Assembly (NCBI GenBank): GCA_020852075.1
Contig: JADZBN010000176.1
Span: forward strand, 1 to 34,989
DNA from: Bacteroidia bacterium
GTDB lineage: Bacteria > Bacteroidota > Bacteroidia > AKYH767-A > 2013-40CM-41-45
Direction: 5' to 3'
Length of the DNA: 34,989 nucleotides
In this document: one piece after another, positions 25,433-33,976 of the stretch
Position numbering within the stretch: the stretch's first letter is position 1
Layout: each line of letters starts with the position of its first letter
Notes under the pieces: model-generated
What the model was told of the DNA's origin: nothing
The model's input: only the letters and a program-made list of their open reading frames with translations
Databases searched by the model: none
Translations under genes and position numbers: made by a program

Positions 25433-26410
25433 TCAATCTCCCAGGATCCAGGAAAACATCAGCGGTGCAACGATCGAAGCATCACTCTCGACAATAAACT
25501 TGGGAGTGTCAATTCCAAGTTTCCCCCAGGTGATTTTTTCATTCGGCACCGCGCCTGAATAGGATCCATAACTGGTTGTGGAATCACTGATCTGACAGAA
25601 ATATGACCAGAAGGGGACATCGTGCCATTCCAGGTCCTGATACATCATCGGCACCACACAAATCGGAAAGTCACCTGCAATTCCGCCCCCGATCTGGAAA
25701 AAACCAATGCCTTTCCCTGAACTGTTCTTCCGGTACCAGTCCGAAAGCCATGCCATATACTCAATCCCGCTTTTCATGGTGGAGGCTTTCAGTTCATCTT
25801 TGATTACATAACTGGCAAAAATATTTCCCATGGTCGAATCTTCCCATCCCGGGACTACGATGGGCAGGTTCTTTTGTGCCGCCGCCAGCATCCAGGAATT
25901 CTTCGGATCAATTTCATAATAGGATTCCAGTTCACCGGACATCAGGACTTTATACATATATTCATGCGGAAAGAACCTCTCCCCTTTCCCCTCAGCATCC
26001 TTCCAAACCTTATGAATATGCTTTTGCAGTCTTCTGAATGCCTCCTCTTCAGGAATGCAGGTGTCAGTGACCCGGTTAAAGTGATTTTCCAGCAGATTCC
26101 ACTCTTCCTGCGGACTGAGGTCCCTGTAGTGTGGAACTCTTTTGTAGTGATTATGTGCCACCAGATTCATTATATCCTCCTCCAGGTTGGCGCCCGTACA
26201 GGAAATGATCTGAACTTTATCTCGCCGGATCATTTCAGCAAGGGAAATGCCTAATTCCGCCGTACTCATGGCACCGGCAAGTGTCACCATCATCTTACCG
26301 CCTTCTTCCAGATGCTTTTCATACGCTTTGGCAGCATCCATCATGGCCGCAGCATTAAAATGGAGGTAATGCTTCTCCATAAATGCCGATACAGGTCCTT
26401 TTTTCATCAT
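25433..26410 (-). CDS. Deoxyhypusine synthase family protein (bacterial type)
   Basis: This is a 325-residue homologue of deoxyhypusine synthase, an NAD-dependent enzyme that in eukaryotes and archaea transfers the aminobutyl group of spermidine to a lysine of eIF5A. Bacteria have no eIF5A hypusination, so this family is thought to act in polyamine metabolism, for example homospermidine-type products, or on an unknown acceptor. Seen here: VTLAGAMSTAELGISLAEMIR at the N terminus, SCTGANLEEDI for NAD binding, and SDSTTSYGSYSGAVPNE then TWGKLGIDTPKF; Lys297 of the WGK motif aligns with the catalytic lysine of human DHS. The human GGGVVKHH segment reads GGGIAGDF, as in the bacterial subgroup from memory. 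The start is one of two adjacent ATGs (26410 and 26407). No other polyamine gene is in the window. Confidence 0.88.
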   Translation of the reverse strand: MMKKGPVSAFMEKHYLHFNAAAMMDAAKAYEKHLEEGGKMMVTLAGAMSTAELGISLAEMIRRDKVQIISCTGANLEEDIMNLVAHNHYKRVPHYRDLSPQEEWNLLENHFNRVTDTCIPEEEAFRRLQKHIHKVWKDAEGKGERFFPHEYMYKVLMSGELESYYEIDPKNSWMLAAAQKNLPIVVPGWEDSTMGNIFASYVIKDELKASTMKSGIEYMAWLSDWYRKNSSGKGIGFFQIGGGIAGDFPICVVPMMYQDLEWHDVPFWSYFCQISDSTTSYGSYSGAVPNEKITWGKLGIDTPKFIVESDASIVAPLMFSWILGD

Positions 26411-26496
26411 GTTATTTGTTGGGAAGGCGAATATAAAAAATCCTCAGGCTCAGGGGAAATAGCTGCCGGGGATCAGGACGTAACAGAAATTCTTGT

Positions 26497-27549
26497 TTAC
26501 TTAATTTTCCTCAGCAGTTCAATGTAGGTCGGAAAATGGTCGCTGTATCCTCCGGCATAATTATCAAAATCATAGGTTCGCTTGGGATACCCTTTATACC
26601 TCCCTGAAGTCTGAGTCATCCAGGGCCTTGAAAAGATTTTTGCGTCCTGGAAAAAAAATCCCTGCTGCTTTTTATCCAGCCAGCCCGAAGATACCATGAT
26701 CTGATCAAACAGGTTCCAACTGTCGTTGTATGCAAGCGTACCGATTCCTTCCTTATACATGTTCACCCAGGGATTGTACATCCCTCCTCTTTTCACCTGG
26801 TCCTTTTCTCCCTTAGCACCAATAACCACAGAAACACTCGGACTTGTGGGGTCGTCGTTCAGGTCACCCATCAGGATGATCTTGGCGTCCGGATTCATTG
26901 TAGTGATGGAGTCTATTTTATGCCGGCAGACAGCGGCGGCCTTTGCGCGAGATGGCGCACTGACCTCTTCTCCTCCCCTCCGGGAGGGCCAGTGACCCAC
27001 CAGAATGTGAATGGGTTCACCCGACAGTTCACCATATACATATAGTACATCCCTTGTATGGTATTCCGATGAATCCGGATTAAAGAGGTGAACCGTCAGT
27101 GGTTCACTGAAAAGGGGCCTGAAATATTTGGGATTATATAAGAGCCCCACATCTATGCCTCTGGCGTCCGGAGAATCATAGTGAACGATATGATAGTTAC
27201 GCGACTGAAGTTTTGGGGTACGTACAAGATCCTTGAGTACATTTTCATTCTCCACCTCTGCACAACCCATCAGGGTCAGCCCCTCAGGCGACATTTCTGT
27301 ACCGATAAGAGAAATTACATCAGACAAATGACTGAGTTTGTCCTTATATACTGTACCGGAGTATTGTTTGGAACCTCCAGGGAGAAACTCTTCATCCAGT
27401 ATCTTTGGATCATCCAGGGTATCAAAAAGGTTTTCAAGATTATAGAATCCGACCACCGCCACCTGATAGGATACCTTTTCCTGGGCCCGGACGGTCAACA
27501 TCTGAATAAAGGGAAGAAGGGCAATCAAAAAAGTCTTTCTCATACTCAT
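26497..27549 (-). CDS. Exported endonuclease/exonuclease/phosphatase (EEP) family protein
   Basis: This is an EEP-fold metal-dependent phosphodiesterase of 350 residues with a signal peptide (MSMRKTFLIALLPFIQMLTVRA, with AQ at the cut), so it acts in the periplasm or outside the cell. The full catalytic set is visible: FYNLENLFD (35-43), EVEN (98-101), RGIDVGLLY (130-138), GHWPSR (185-190), GDLND (228-232) and the catalytic SDH (336-338). Members cleave DNA, RNA or other phosphoesters; this Bacteroidota group is often simply labelled endonuclease. I use the ATG at 27549 (27543 is also possible), because the longer frame to 27642 would put 31 non-signal residues ahead of the signal peptide and overlaps a -7 box. 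It is divergent from the TonB-dependent receptor and DUF5689 genes, which suggests a shared nutrient-scavenging role. Confidence 0.9.
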   Translation of the reverse strand: MSMRKTFLIALLPFIQMLTVRAQEKVSYQVAVVGFYNLENLFDTLDDPKILDEEFLPGGSKQYSGTVYKDKLSHLSDVISLIGTEMSPEGLTLMGCAEVENENVLKDLVRTPKLQSRNYHIVHYDSPDARGIDVGLLYNPKYFRPLFSEPLTVHLFNPDSSEYHTRDVLYVYGELSGEPIHILVGHWPSRRGGEEVSAPSRAKAAAVCRHKIDSITTMNPDAKIILMGDLNDDPTSPSVSVVIGAKGEKDQVKRGGMYNPWVNMYKEGIGTLAYNDSWNLFDQIMVSSGWLDKKQQGFFFQDAKIFSRPWMTQTSGRYKGYPKRTYDFDNYAGGYSDHFPTYIELLRKIK

Positions 27550-27635
27550 AATAGTAATACCATGAAACCACTGAGGGCAGAAACAATTTCCCCCTAATTC
27601 ATCGGATTTTACCGTATATCGGGGTTTTCGGGCGA

Positions 27636-27643
27636 CAAACATA
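27636..27643 (-). promoter_or_regulatory. -7 box candidate for the EEP nuclease gene
   Basis: The minus strand reads TATGTTTG, a perfect TAnnTTTG match, leaving an 86-nt leader before the ATG at 27549. No -33 match at normal spacing. Confidence 0.35.
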
Positions 27644-27838
27644 CAAATTCAGACCATGAGGATGCATGAAAATTTCCTAAAAATTCCTGAATTCGAATTA
27701 TTTGAAGGTGTATCACGCGTTCTTTACAGCCACCTGACGTTGGTTGCCGGTTACAGGTTTTGCCTGGCAGGTTGAATGAAAAAACAGAAACCGGTATCTA
27801 ATTCATCATGGGAATCCATAATAAATACCGGATTTTAA

Positions 27839-27846
27839 TAGCTTTG
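27839..27846 (+). promoter_or_regulatory. -7 box candidate for the TonB receptor/DUF5689 operon
   Basis: TAGCTTTG, a perfect TAnnTTTG match, 43 nt before the ATG at 27890. No TTTG at -33, which could mean an activator is needed. Confidence 0.42.
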
Positions 27847-27850
27847 TTCC

Positions 27851-27865
27851 CCCGTTCAAAACGGG
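27851..27865 (+). other. Hairpin in the TonB receptor leader
   Basis: CCCGTT (27851-27856), a CAA loop and AACGGG (27860-27865): a perfect 6-bp stem with a 3-nt loop, right after the -7 box, so close to the expected transcript 5' end. It could stabilise or regulate the leader. Confidence 0.35.
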
Positions 27866-27889
27866 TCGAAAATAATTGCAATATTCTTT

Positions 27890-30664
27890 ATGATGAACTT
27901 CAGAAGCCGGATTTTATTACTCCTGATTTTTATGCCTTTCATGGCATTCCCTCAGGGGACGCAATTCAAGGGAACAATTAAGGATGATCATGACTGGCCG
28001 GTTGCAGGCGCCAGGGTATCCGTGAGAAATTCAGCCCTGAGTACCACTACAGATTCACTGGGTAATTTTTTACTGGAAAATATTCCTGTTGGAACCGCAG
28101 AGTTGGAAATCACCGGAGCTTCAGGATTTTCAAAGGTCGAAGCGGTAACGGTTACTGCAACGTCAGAATCCAAAACAATTATATTACCCGAATATCCGCA
28201 GGAAGAGAGCCGGCTGGGCTCCGACAATCTACCCGTTATTTCCCTGGGTGATGATGACCTGCGGGACGCCGTTTCTCCCAATGTCGCCAGCGTACTGAAT
28301 GCTTCCCGTGACGCATTTTCCTCCGCTACCGCCTTCGTATTCAGCGCTGCGCGATTCCGCGTGCGGGGGTATGATGATGAAAATTTCGTCAGCTATATGA
28401 ATGGTATTCCACTCAATGACCTTTATACCGAGAGGAACCTCTACTCTTCCTACAGCGGATTGAATGATGTCATGAGGAATCGTGACAATTCCCTGGGCCT
28501 TGCACCCGCAACCTTCGCCTTCGGTGGCGTGGGTGGCTCGTCCACCGTTGACAGCCGTGCTTCCAGGCAGCGAAAACAGTTTCAGGTTTCTTATGCGGCT
28601 TCCAACCGCACTTATGATAACCGCCTCATGCTTACTTATGGTTCAGGACTGATGAAGGGCGGGTGGTCCTACGCGCTCAACTATTCAAGACGCTGGGCCA
28701 CGGACGGGTACGTTGACGGAACATTTTATGATGGCCATTCCTACTTCGCCGCCCTTGAGAAAAAAATCAATAGCCGGCATTCCCTCGCCTTGACCATAAT
28801 GGGCGCAAAAACAAAATCCGGAAGAACTTCTGCCGTAGTTCAGGAAATGTACGACCTTGCCGGAACCCATTATTACAATCCCAACTGGGGATACCAGAAT
28901 GGTGAAAAAAGAAATTCAAAGGTGGGAGATACACATCAGCCCCTGGCCATCCTTACACATGAATGGAAAATAAATGACAAGTCCTCCCTGTTATCTGCAG
29001 TCAGTTACCAGACCGGCTATACTGAAATTTCCGGCATAGACTGGTACAATGCCACCGACCCACGTCCGGATTACTACCGCTATCTGCCCAGTTACGATCC
29101 GAATTATGGTGAAGACCCCGCTTCCTTTGCAGTCTATTCTTCTTTGCTTGCCAGCCTGATGAGGGCAAATGAAGACTTGCGGCAGATCAACTGGGACAGG
29201 CTTTATGAATCCAACCAACTGCACGATACCACCTTCAACGGTGTTTCGGGTAAGTGGGCAAAGTATATACTGAGCGACCGGGTCACCGACAATACCAGGA
29301 TATGCTTCAACTCTACCTATAGCAATGTGGTAAGTGATCACCTGACTTTTAACGGCGGATTCACCTATCAGTCACAGCAATCGGAAAATTACAAGGAAGT
29401 AAAAGACCTCCTGGGTGCAGATTTCTTTGTTGACCTGAATCAATATACCGACCTGGCAAATCCCGATTCAACGGATATGCAGAATGACCTGAACAACCCC
29501 GACAGAATCCTGCATACGGGTGATAAATACGGCTATGACTTTACCGCGCATCTGCAAAATGCATCGTTATGGGGACAGGGAACCTGGAAGTTCAGCCGTA
29601 TGGATTATTTCCTTGCTCTTCAACTCACTTCCAGCAGTTATTACCGTACCGGTCACTATAAAAACGGCGTATTTCCGGACAACTCCTATGGAAATTCGGA
29701 AAAGCAAAACTTTTTCAATTATGCTGTAAAGGGCGGTGCTACCTTTAAGTACAACGGACGGAATTATTTTTATGGGAATGCAGCCTATCTTACCCGTGCA
29801 CCGCTTTTTGAAAATGCATACGTAAGTCCGCGTACCCGGGACTTTGTGGTAAAAAACCTGAAGGACGAAAGCATCTATTCCGGGGAAGCCGGATACCTTC
29901 TCCGGTCTCCAAAATTCAAGGGAAGACTGACAGGGTACTTTACCCAGTTTACGGACGGCACCGATACAAGGAGCTTTTACGATGAGGACTACAAGACTTT
30001 TGTGAACTACACCCTCACCGGTGTGGATAAGCGCAATACCGGGGTTGAAATTTCAGCGGAAGCCAGCCTCGGCAAGGGCTTCTCGGCAAGCGCGGTGGCT
30101 GCTGTAGGACAGTATTATTATTCCTCCCGCCCCCTTGCCACCATCAGCCAGGACAATGTGGATACCCTGCTATTTGACGGAGAAGTGGTGTATGCAAAAA
30201 ACATGAGGGTCTCCAGTGGCCCACAGTCAGCTTAGTCCATCGGCCTGAACTACCGGTCGAAGCAATACGGGTCGGTATATGTCAACGCGAATTATTTCGA
30301 TGATTTTTACGTGGACATTAACCCTGCAAGACGCACCATTTCCGCACTGGATCTCGTTGACGCCGGTTCTGTTGAATGGGACAGGATATTGTCACAGGAA
30401 AAGCGTAAAGGTCAGTTTACTCTCGACGCCTCTTTCAACTGGTCGGTTAAGCTGAATAAGAAATTCAAATCACTCAAACGAAACACCTTCGTCGTGTTGA
30501 ACCTGGGGGTAACCAATATTCTTGACAACAAGGATATCACCACCTCTGCATACGAACAACTGCGGTTTGATACTACGGATAAAAATCCGGATAAATACGC
30601 TACCAAGTATTCTTACGGATTCGGAAGGACTTTCTTCGCCAGTATAATTTTCCGAATGAACTGA
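27890..30664 (+). pseudogene. TonB-dependent receptor gene interrupted by one in-frame TAG
   Basis: This gene encodes an outer-membrane TonB-dependent transporter. The first frame (27890-30235) gives 781 residues: signal peptide (~1-23, ending AFPQ), a carboxypeptidase-regulatory-like domain (~26-105, QFKGTIKDDHDWPVAGARVSV), a plug domain (~115-225, with FRVRGYDDENFVSYMNG) and most of the barrel. A single TAG at 30233-30235 stops it. The same frame, with no indel, stays open to 30664 and encodes ~142 more residues of barrel ending in ASIIFRMN, a proper C-terminal beta-strand. Around the stop the text reads SGPQSA-stop-SIGLNYRS; family sequences, from memory, have a Tyr there, so TAC or TAT to TAG is the likely change. 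Without the last strands the barrel could not insert. Options are a recent nonsense mutation, read-through, or a sequencing/assembly error. DUF5689 follows after 35 bp. Confidence 0.88.
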
Positions 30665-30699
30665 CAATCAATTAAAATCAAGACATCATTATAAATCCC

Positions 30700-32115
30700 A
30701 TGAAAAAAAGTATCATTCTTCTTCAGTCCATTGCTGTTCTCGCATTCCTGTCAGTATCCTTTTCTTCCTGCGTTAAGGACGAATTCGATCAGCCCGTAAC
30801 GGCCAACGTAGATCCGGCAATTACACCAACGCATACCATCCTGCAACTTCAGGGAATGGCCTCCGGACCTGTTCCTGTTGAAATTACCACGGATGTGATA
30901 GTCTCCGGAATCATTATTGCAGATGATGCTTCGGGGAATTTCTATAAAGAAATAATATTCCAGGACTCCACCGCCGGCCTAAGTATCTCGGTTGATGTTT
31001 CAAATTTCAATTCCGATTATCCTATCGGAAGAAAAATTTTCGTCAACTGTAAAGGATTGTTCATCGCAGATGACGGTGACGGAAACTTCCAGCTTGGCAT
31101 TAAAGACAATCTGACGATAGGAAGGATTCCGGCATCCCTTATTACAAGGTACATTACCAAAGGCTCCTGGGGCCATCAGGTGAATCCCGCATCCTACAAT
31201 CTTGTAACAATCGGCAGTGCTCCCAGCAATACCCTTATCCGCCTCAGTGACGTGGAATTCGCTGCCGCCGACGCAGGGATAACCTATGCAGACGGAGTCA
31301 ACCTGATTTCCAAAAACAGAACCATCGAAGATTGTTTCAATAACACCATTAAACTTTACAGCAGCGGTTATGCAAAATTTGCAAACACCCTCACACCTTC
31401 CGGCAAAGGCACCATTGTGGCCGTAAATAAATTTTATAACAACAGCAGTGAACTCATAATCCGTGATCCCGCAGATGTGATCATGAACGACAACCGTTGC
31501 GATGGTTCCTCCGGACAGCTTACACTAATGCCCCTTGACAGTGTCAGAATGTTGTTCACCGGAACTGCAACAAATGGCCCGCTGGGAAGAAAAATCCGTG
31601 GTACTGTAACCTCGGATTATATCAATGGAAATACCGATCCGAAAAATATGTTCATTGAAGACGGAACCGCCGGTATAGTCGTCAGGTTTACTTCCGCACA
31701 TTCCTTTGCTGCAGGCGCTGTGGTGGAAGTAAATATCGGAGGGCAGGAAATTTCCGAATACAACGGATTACTTCAACTGAACAATGTACCTAATGTGAAT
31801 GCCGTTCAGACCGGTACAGGAACCGTTACACCCAGAACAGCCACCATCGCACAGGTAATTGCTAATTTTCAGGCATGGGAATCCACCCTTGTCAAAATAA
31901 CAGGAGTTACCATCACGGGAAGCGGTACCTACAGCGGCTCCAATACGGTGACGGATGCAACGGGAAATATGACCTTGTTTACCCGTTCACAGGCGACATT
32001 TGCTGCAACTGCCTATCCCGCAGGTGCTGTTAGTGTAACGGGTCTCCTGACCGAATACAGTCCCAGTACCTTTACTCCACAGATCAGTATCCGGAACACT
32101 ACGGATGTCCAGTAA
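30700..32115 (+). CDS. DUF5689 surface-type lipoprotein, OB-fold-like modules
   Basis: This is a 471-residue lipoprotein encoded 35 bp after the TonB receptor gene. The signal peptide ends VSFSSC (Cys24), and the residues after the Cys, VKDEFD, fit the Lys-acidic-acidic surface-export signal described for Bacteroidota lipoproteins, so it is probably on the outside face of the outer membrane. Residues ~40-260 form the DUF5689 domain (ITTDVIVSGIIIADDASGNFYKEIIFQDSTAGLSISVD, then RKIFVNCKGLFIADDGDGNFQLG). Residues ~275-471 look like one or two further OB-fold-like modules (KIRGTVTSDYINGNTDPKNMFIEDGTAGIVVRF, then WESTLVKITGVTITGSG and AVSVTGLLTEY). Similar OB modules occur inside secreted nucleases of the YhcR/ExeM type. 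It is probably the ligand-binding partner of the receptor. Confidence 0.86.
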   Translation: MKKSIILLQSIAVLAFLSVSFSSCVKDEFDQPVTANVDPAITPTHTILQLQGMASGPVPVEITTDVIVSGIIIADDASGNFYKEIIFQDSTAGLSISVDVSNFNSDYPIGRKIFVNCKGLFIADDGDGNFQLGIKDNLTIGRIPASLITRYITKGSWGHQVNPASYNLVTIGSAPSNTLIRLSDVEFAAADAGITYADGVNLISKNRTIEDCFNNTIKLYSSGYAKFANTLTPSGKGTIVAVNKFYNNSSELIIRDPADVIMNDNRCDGSSGQLTLMPLDSVRMLFTGTATNGPLGRKIRGTVTSDYINGNTDPKNMFIEDGTAGIVVRFTSAHSFAAGAVVEVNIGGQEISEYNGLLQLNNVPNVNAVQTGTGTVTPRTATIAQVIANFQAWESTLVKITGVTITGSGTYSGSNTVTDATGNMTLFTRSQATFAATAYPAGAVSVTGLLTEYSPSTFTPQISIRNTTDVQ

Positions 32116-32130
32116 AAAATTTCGAAAACA

Positions 32131-32159
32131 AAAAGCTCCGGAAATCCGGGGCTTTTTTT
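32131..32159. terminator. Intrinsic terminator after the DUF5689 gene
   Basis: AAAAGCTCCGG (32131-32141) and CCGGGGCTTTT (32146-32156) form an 11-bp stem (one G-T pair) with an AAAT loop, running into seven T on the + strand. The stem ends in A-rich sequence on the left, so it may also serve the convergent hydrolase gene, whose stop lies at its edge. Confidence 0.82.
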
Positions 32160-32949
32160 ATGCGATTCCGGACCTGATAAACCGGTTCACTGCAGCATAA
32201 AATCCCTTGGGATTTTCTGCATGTACCCAGTGACCTGCATCGGGAACCGTTACAAAACGTACGTCCGTAAAAATTTTCCGGATTCCGGGTTCATCTTCCG
32301 TGCTGAGGTACCCCGATCTGCTGCCGCGGATAAACAGGGTCGGTACTGCAATGTGCGAATCCGGCGGAAGAGCACTTCCAAGGGACTCTATCTCCCTTTC
32401 AAGTACCGGTAGGTTAAACCGCCAGGAAAGGCTTTCATCGGATTTCCAGTAGAGGTTTTTTAACAGAAACTGTATGGTTGCCTCATCCGTCAGACCCTGC
32501 CTCAGGATCTGTTCCGCATCTCTCCTCGAATGTATGGATTTCAAATCAACAGCGTCCATGGCCGCAATTACCGACTGGTGATGCGGGGAATAATACCTCG
32601 GTGCAATGTCCACCACAATCAGCCTGGACAATTTCTGGGGATATTTCCTGGCAAAAAACATAGCCGATTTCCCTCCCATCGAATGGCCAATCATCACAAT
32701 ACTTTCCAGCCTGTTGATGTTTGCAAACCTGTTCAGGTCTTCCGCCATCAGTTCATAACTCATTTCATCTGAATGGGGGCTGCGGCCATGATTTCTTAAG
32801 TCAACGGAATAGACTGCATATCCCTCCTGGGAAAACAGATTGGCCTGGGTCTTCCAATTATCACCAAGCCCGAACAGGCCGTGCAGAATCACCAGAGGTT
32901 TTCCTTCACCCGTTTTCTGAAAGTGTAAATCTACTGCTCCGGAATCCAT
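32158..32949 (-). CDS. Alpha/beta hydrolase (YbfF-like esterase)
   Basis: This is a serine hydrolase of 263 residues with the alpha/beta fold. Visible: the oxyanion-hole segment ILHGLFGLGDNW (21-32), VDLRNHGRSPHS (49-60), the nucleophile elbow GHSMGG with Ser90, LIVVDIAP, and the catalytic His in PDAGHWVHAENP near the C terminus. This matches the YbfF/abhydrolase-11 type esterases, which act on short acyl esters in vitro; the natural substrate is unknown. I chose the ATG at 32949, 31 nt after the pdxJ stop, because typical family members start just before the first strand; an ATG at 32997 that overlaps pdxJ by 17 nt would add 16 residues. It is likely co-transcribed with pdxJ. Confidence 0.86.
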   Translation of the reverse strand: MDSGAVDLHFQKTGEGKPLVILHGLFGLGDNWKTQANLFSQEGYAVYSVDLRNHGRSPHSDEMSYELMAEDLNRFANINRLESIVMIGHSMGGKSAMFFARKYPQKLSRLIVVDIAPRYYSPHHQSVIAAMDAVDLKSIHSRRDAEQILRQGLTDEATIQFLLKNLYWKSDESLSWRFNLPVLEREIESLGSALPPDSHIAVPTLFIRGSRSGYLSTEDEPGIRKIFTDVRFVTVPDAGHWVHAENPKGFYAAVNRFIRSGIA

Positions 32950-32980
32950 GAGTATTTGTGTCTGGATACAGAAATAAGAA

Positions 32981-33745
32981 TCAATCCGTTTGTGCATTAT
33001 AGGTGTCTGTAGGACGATCAGTATTCCCGTTTTGCTTCAGAAGGCGCAGGTACATCTGTACGGTATTCTCCATCCCGTAATACAATGCATCGCAGATGAT
33101 GGCATGCCCGATAGACACCTCCATCAATTCAGGGACCTGCTCCCTGAAATATTTCAGGTTATGCAAATTGAGATCATGTCCGGCATTCAAGCCAAGGCCG
33201 GCACCATAAAATGCAATCGCAGCTTCCCTGTATGGCTTTACAGCTTTCTCCCTGTCCTCTGCATACTGCGATGCATACCATTCTGTGTACAATTCAACCC
33301 TGTCGGTTCCGGTAGCAGCGGCTGCAGCTGCCAGAGATAGATCGGGTTCTATAAAAATCGAAGTGCGGATCCCCGCTTGTCTGAATCCCGATACAACTTC
33401 TGAAAGAAAATCTTTATGCTTCTTCACATCCCATCCTGCATTGGATGTAAGAACATCCGGTGGATCAGGAACCAGGGTAACCTGATCAGGTCTGACACGC
33501 AACACCATGGCAATGAATTCCTCCGTCGGATATCCTTCGATATTAAATTCTGTTCTTAGGATTTTTTTCAGTTCGGTTACATCACTTTTCCGGATATGCC
33601 TTTCATCCGGACGCGGATGAACCGTGATTCCCTCCGCTCCGAACTTCTCAATATCCTTTGCCATCCGCAGGAGATCCGGTACATTTCCGCCCCTTGCATT
33701 CCGTAACGTGGCAATTTTATTGATATTAACGCTGAGCTTCGGCAA
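32981..33745 (-). CDS. pdxJ: Pyridoxine 5'-phosphate synthase
   Basis: PdxJ condenses 3-amino-2-oxopropyl phosphate with 1-deoxyxylulose 5-phosphate to make pyridoxine 5'-phosphate in the DXP-dependent vitamin B6 pathway. The TIM-barrel protein has 254 residues. Landmarks: [17 protein letters not shown] at the start, [12 protein letters not shown] (His43, Arg45, His50 region), [10 protein letters not shown] with the catalytic Glu70, VTLVPDPPD, and [14 protein letters not shown] with the late catalytic His. The start is TTG: an in-frame TAA lies a few codons upstream and no ATG is available, while the family N terminus begins exactly here. The alpha/beta hydrolase follows on the same strand. 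No promoter box was recognised in the 231 bp shared with the CBS gene. Confidence 0.96.
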   Translation of the reverse strand: MPKLSVNINKIATLRNARGGNVPDLLRMAKDIEKFGAEGITVHPRPDERHIRKSDVTELKKILRTEFNIEGYPTEEFIAMVLRVRPDQVTLVPDPPDVLTSNAGWDVKKHKDFLSEVVSGFRQAGIRTSIFIEPDLSLAAAAAATGTDRVELYTEWYASQYAEDREKAVKPYREAAIAFYGAGLGLNAGHDLNLHNLKYFREQVPELMEVSIGHAIICDALYYGMENTVQMYLRLLKQNGNTDRPTDTYNAQTD

Positions 33746-33923
33746 TCCCTTTTATTTCTCACTGTAAAATTCCATGATAAATTAAAATAAATCATGGCCT
33801 CCTGATGTTTTTATTAAGGGATGGATGCTGAAAAACCCCATGGAAGATGCTGTCACCCTGTCTCAAACTCCCAAACAACATCACAAATCAGCCCGTTTGC
33901 CCGTATCAAAGGCATAAATTCCG

Positions 33924-33931
33924 TAAGTTTG
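33924..33931 (+). promoter_or_regulatory. -7 box candidate for the CBS-domain gene
   Basis: TAAGTTTG, a perfect TAnnTTTG match, 45 nt before the ATG at 33977. A TTTG at 33896-33899 is present but spaced 24 bp, longer than usual. The box lies inside the N-terminal extension of the longer frame from 33821, arguing against that start. Confidence 0.42.
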
Positions 33932-33976
33932 CGCCCCACAGAACCTTCTCCACCTGAAAGCGTATTAAATGATCCC

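Larger units (their letters stand above)
27550..27889. promoter_or_regulatory. Divergent intergenic region between EEP nuclease and TonB receptor genes
   Basis: The 340 bp without a gene hold a candidate -7 box on each strand (27636-27643 minus and 27839-27846 plus) and a small hairpin in the receptor leader (27851-27865). No coding frame of note was seen. The long AT-rich centre could hold operator sites, but none was recognised. Confidence 0.45.

Noticed and set aside
33821-33976. 52-residue N-terminal extension of the CBS protein
   Set aside because: It contains a -7 promoter box, has no domain character, and the first CBS motif begins right at the ATG 33977.
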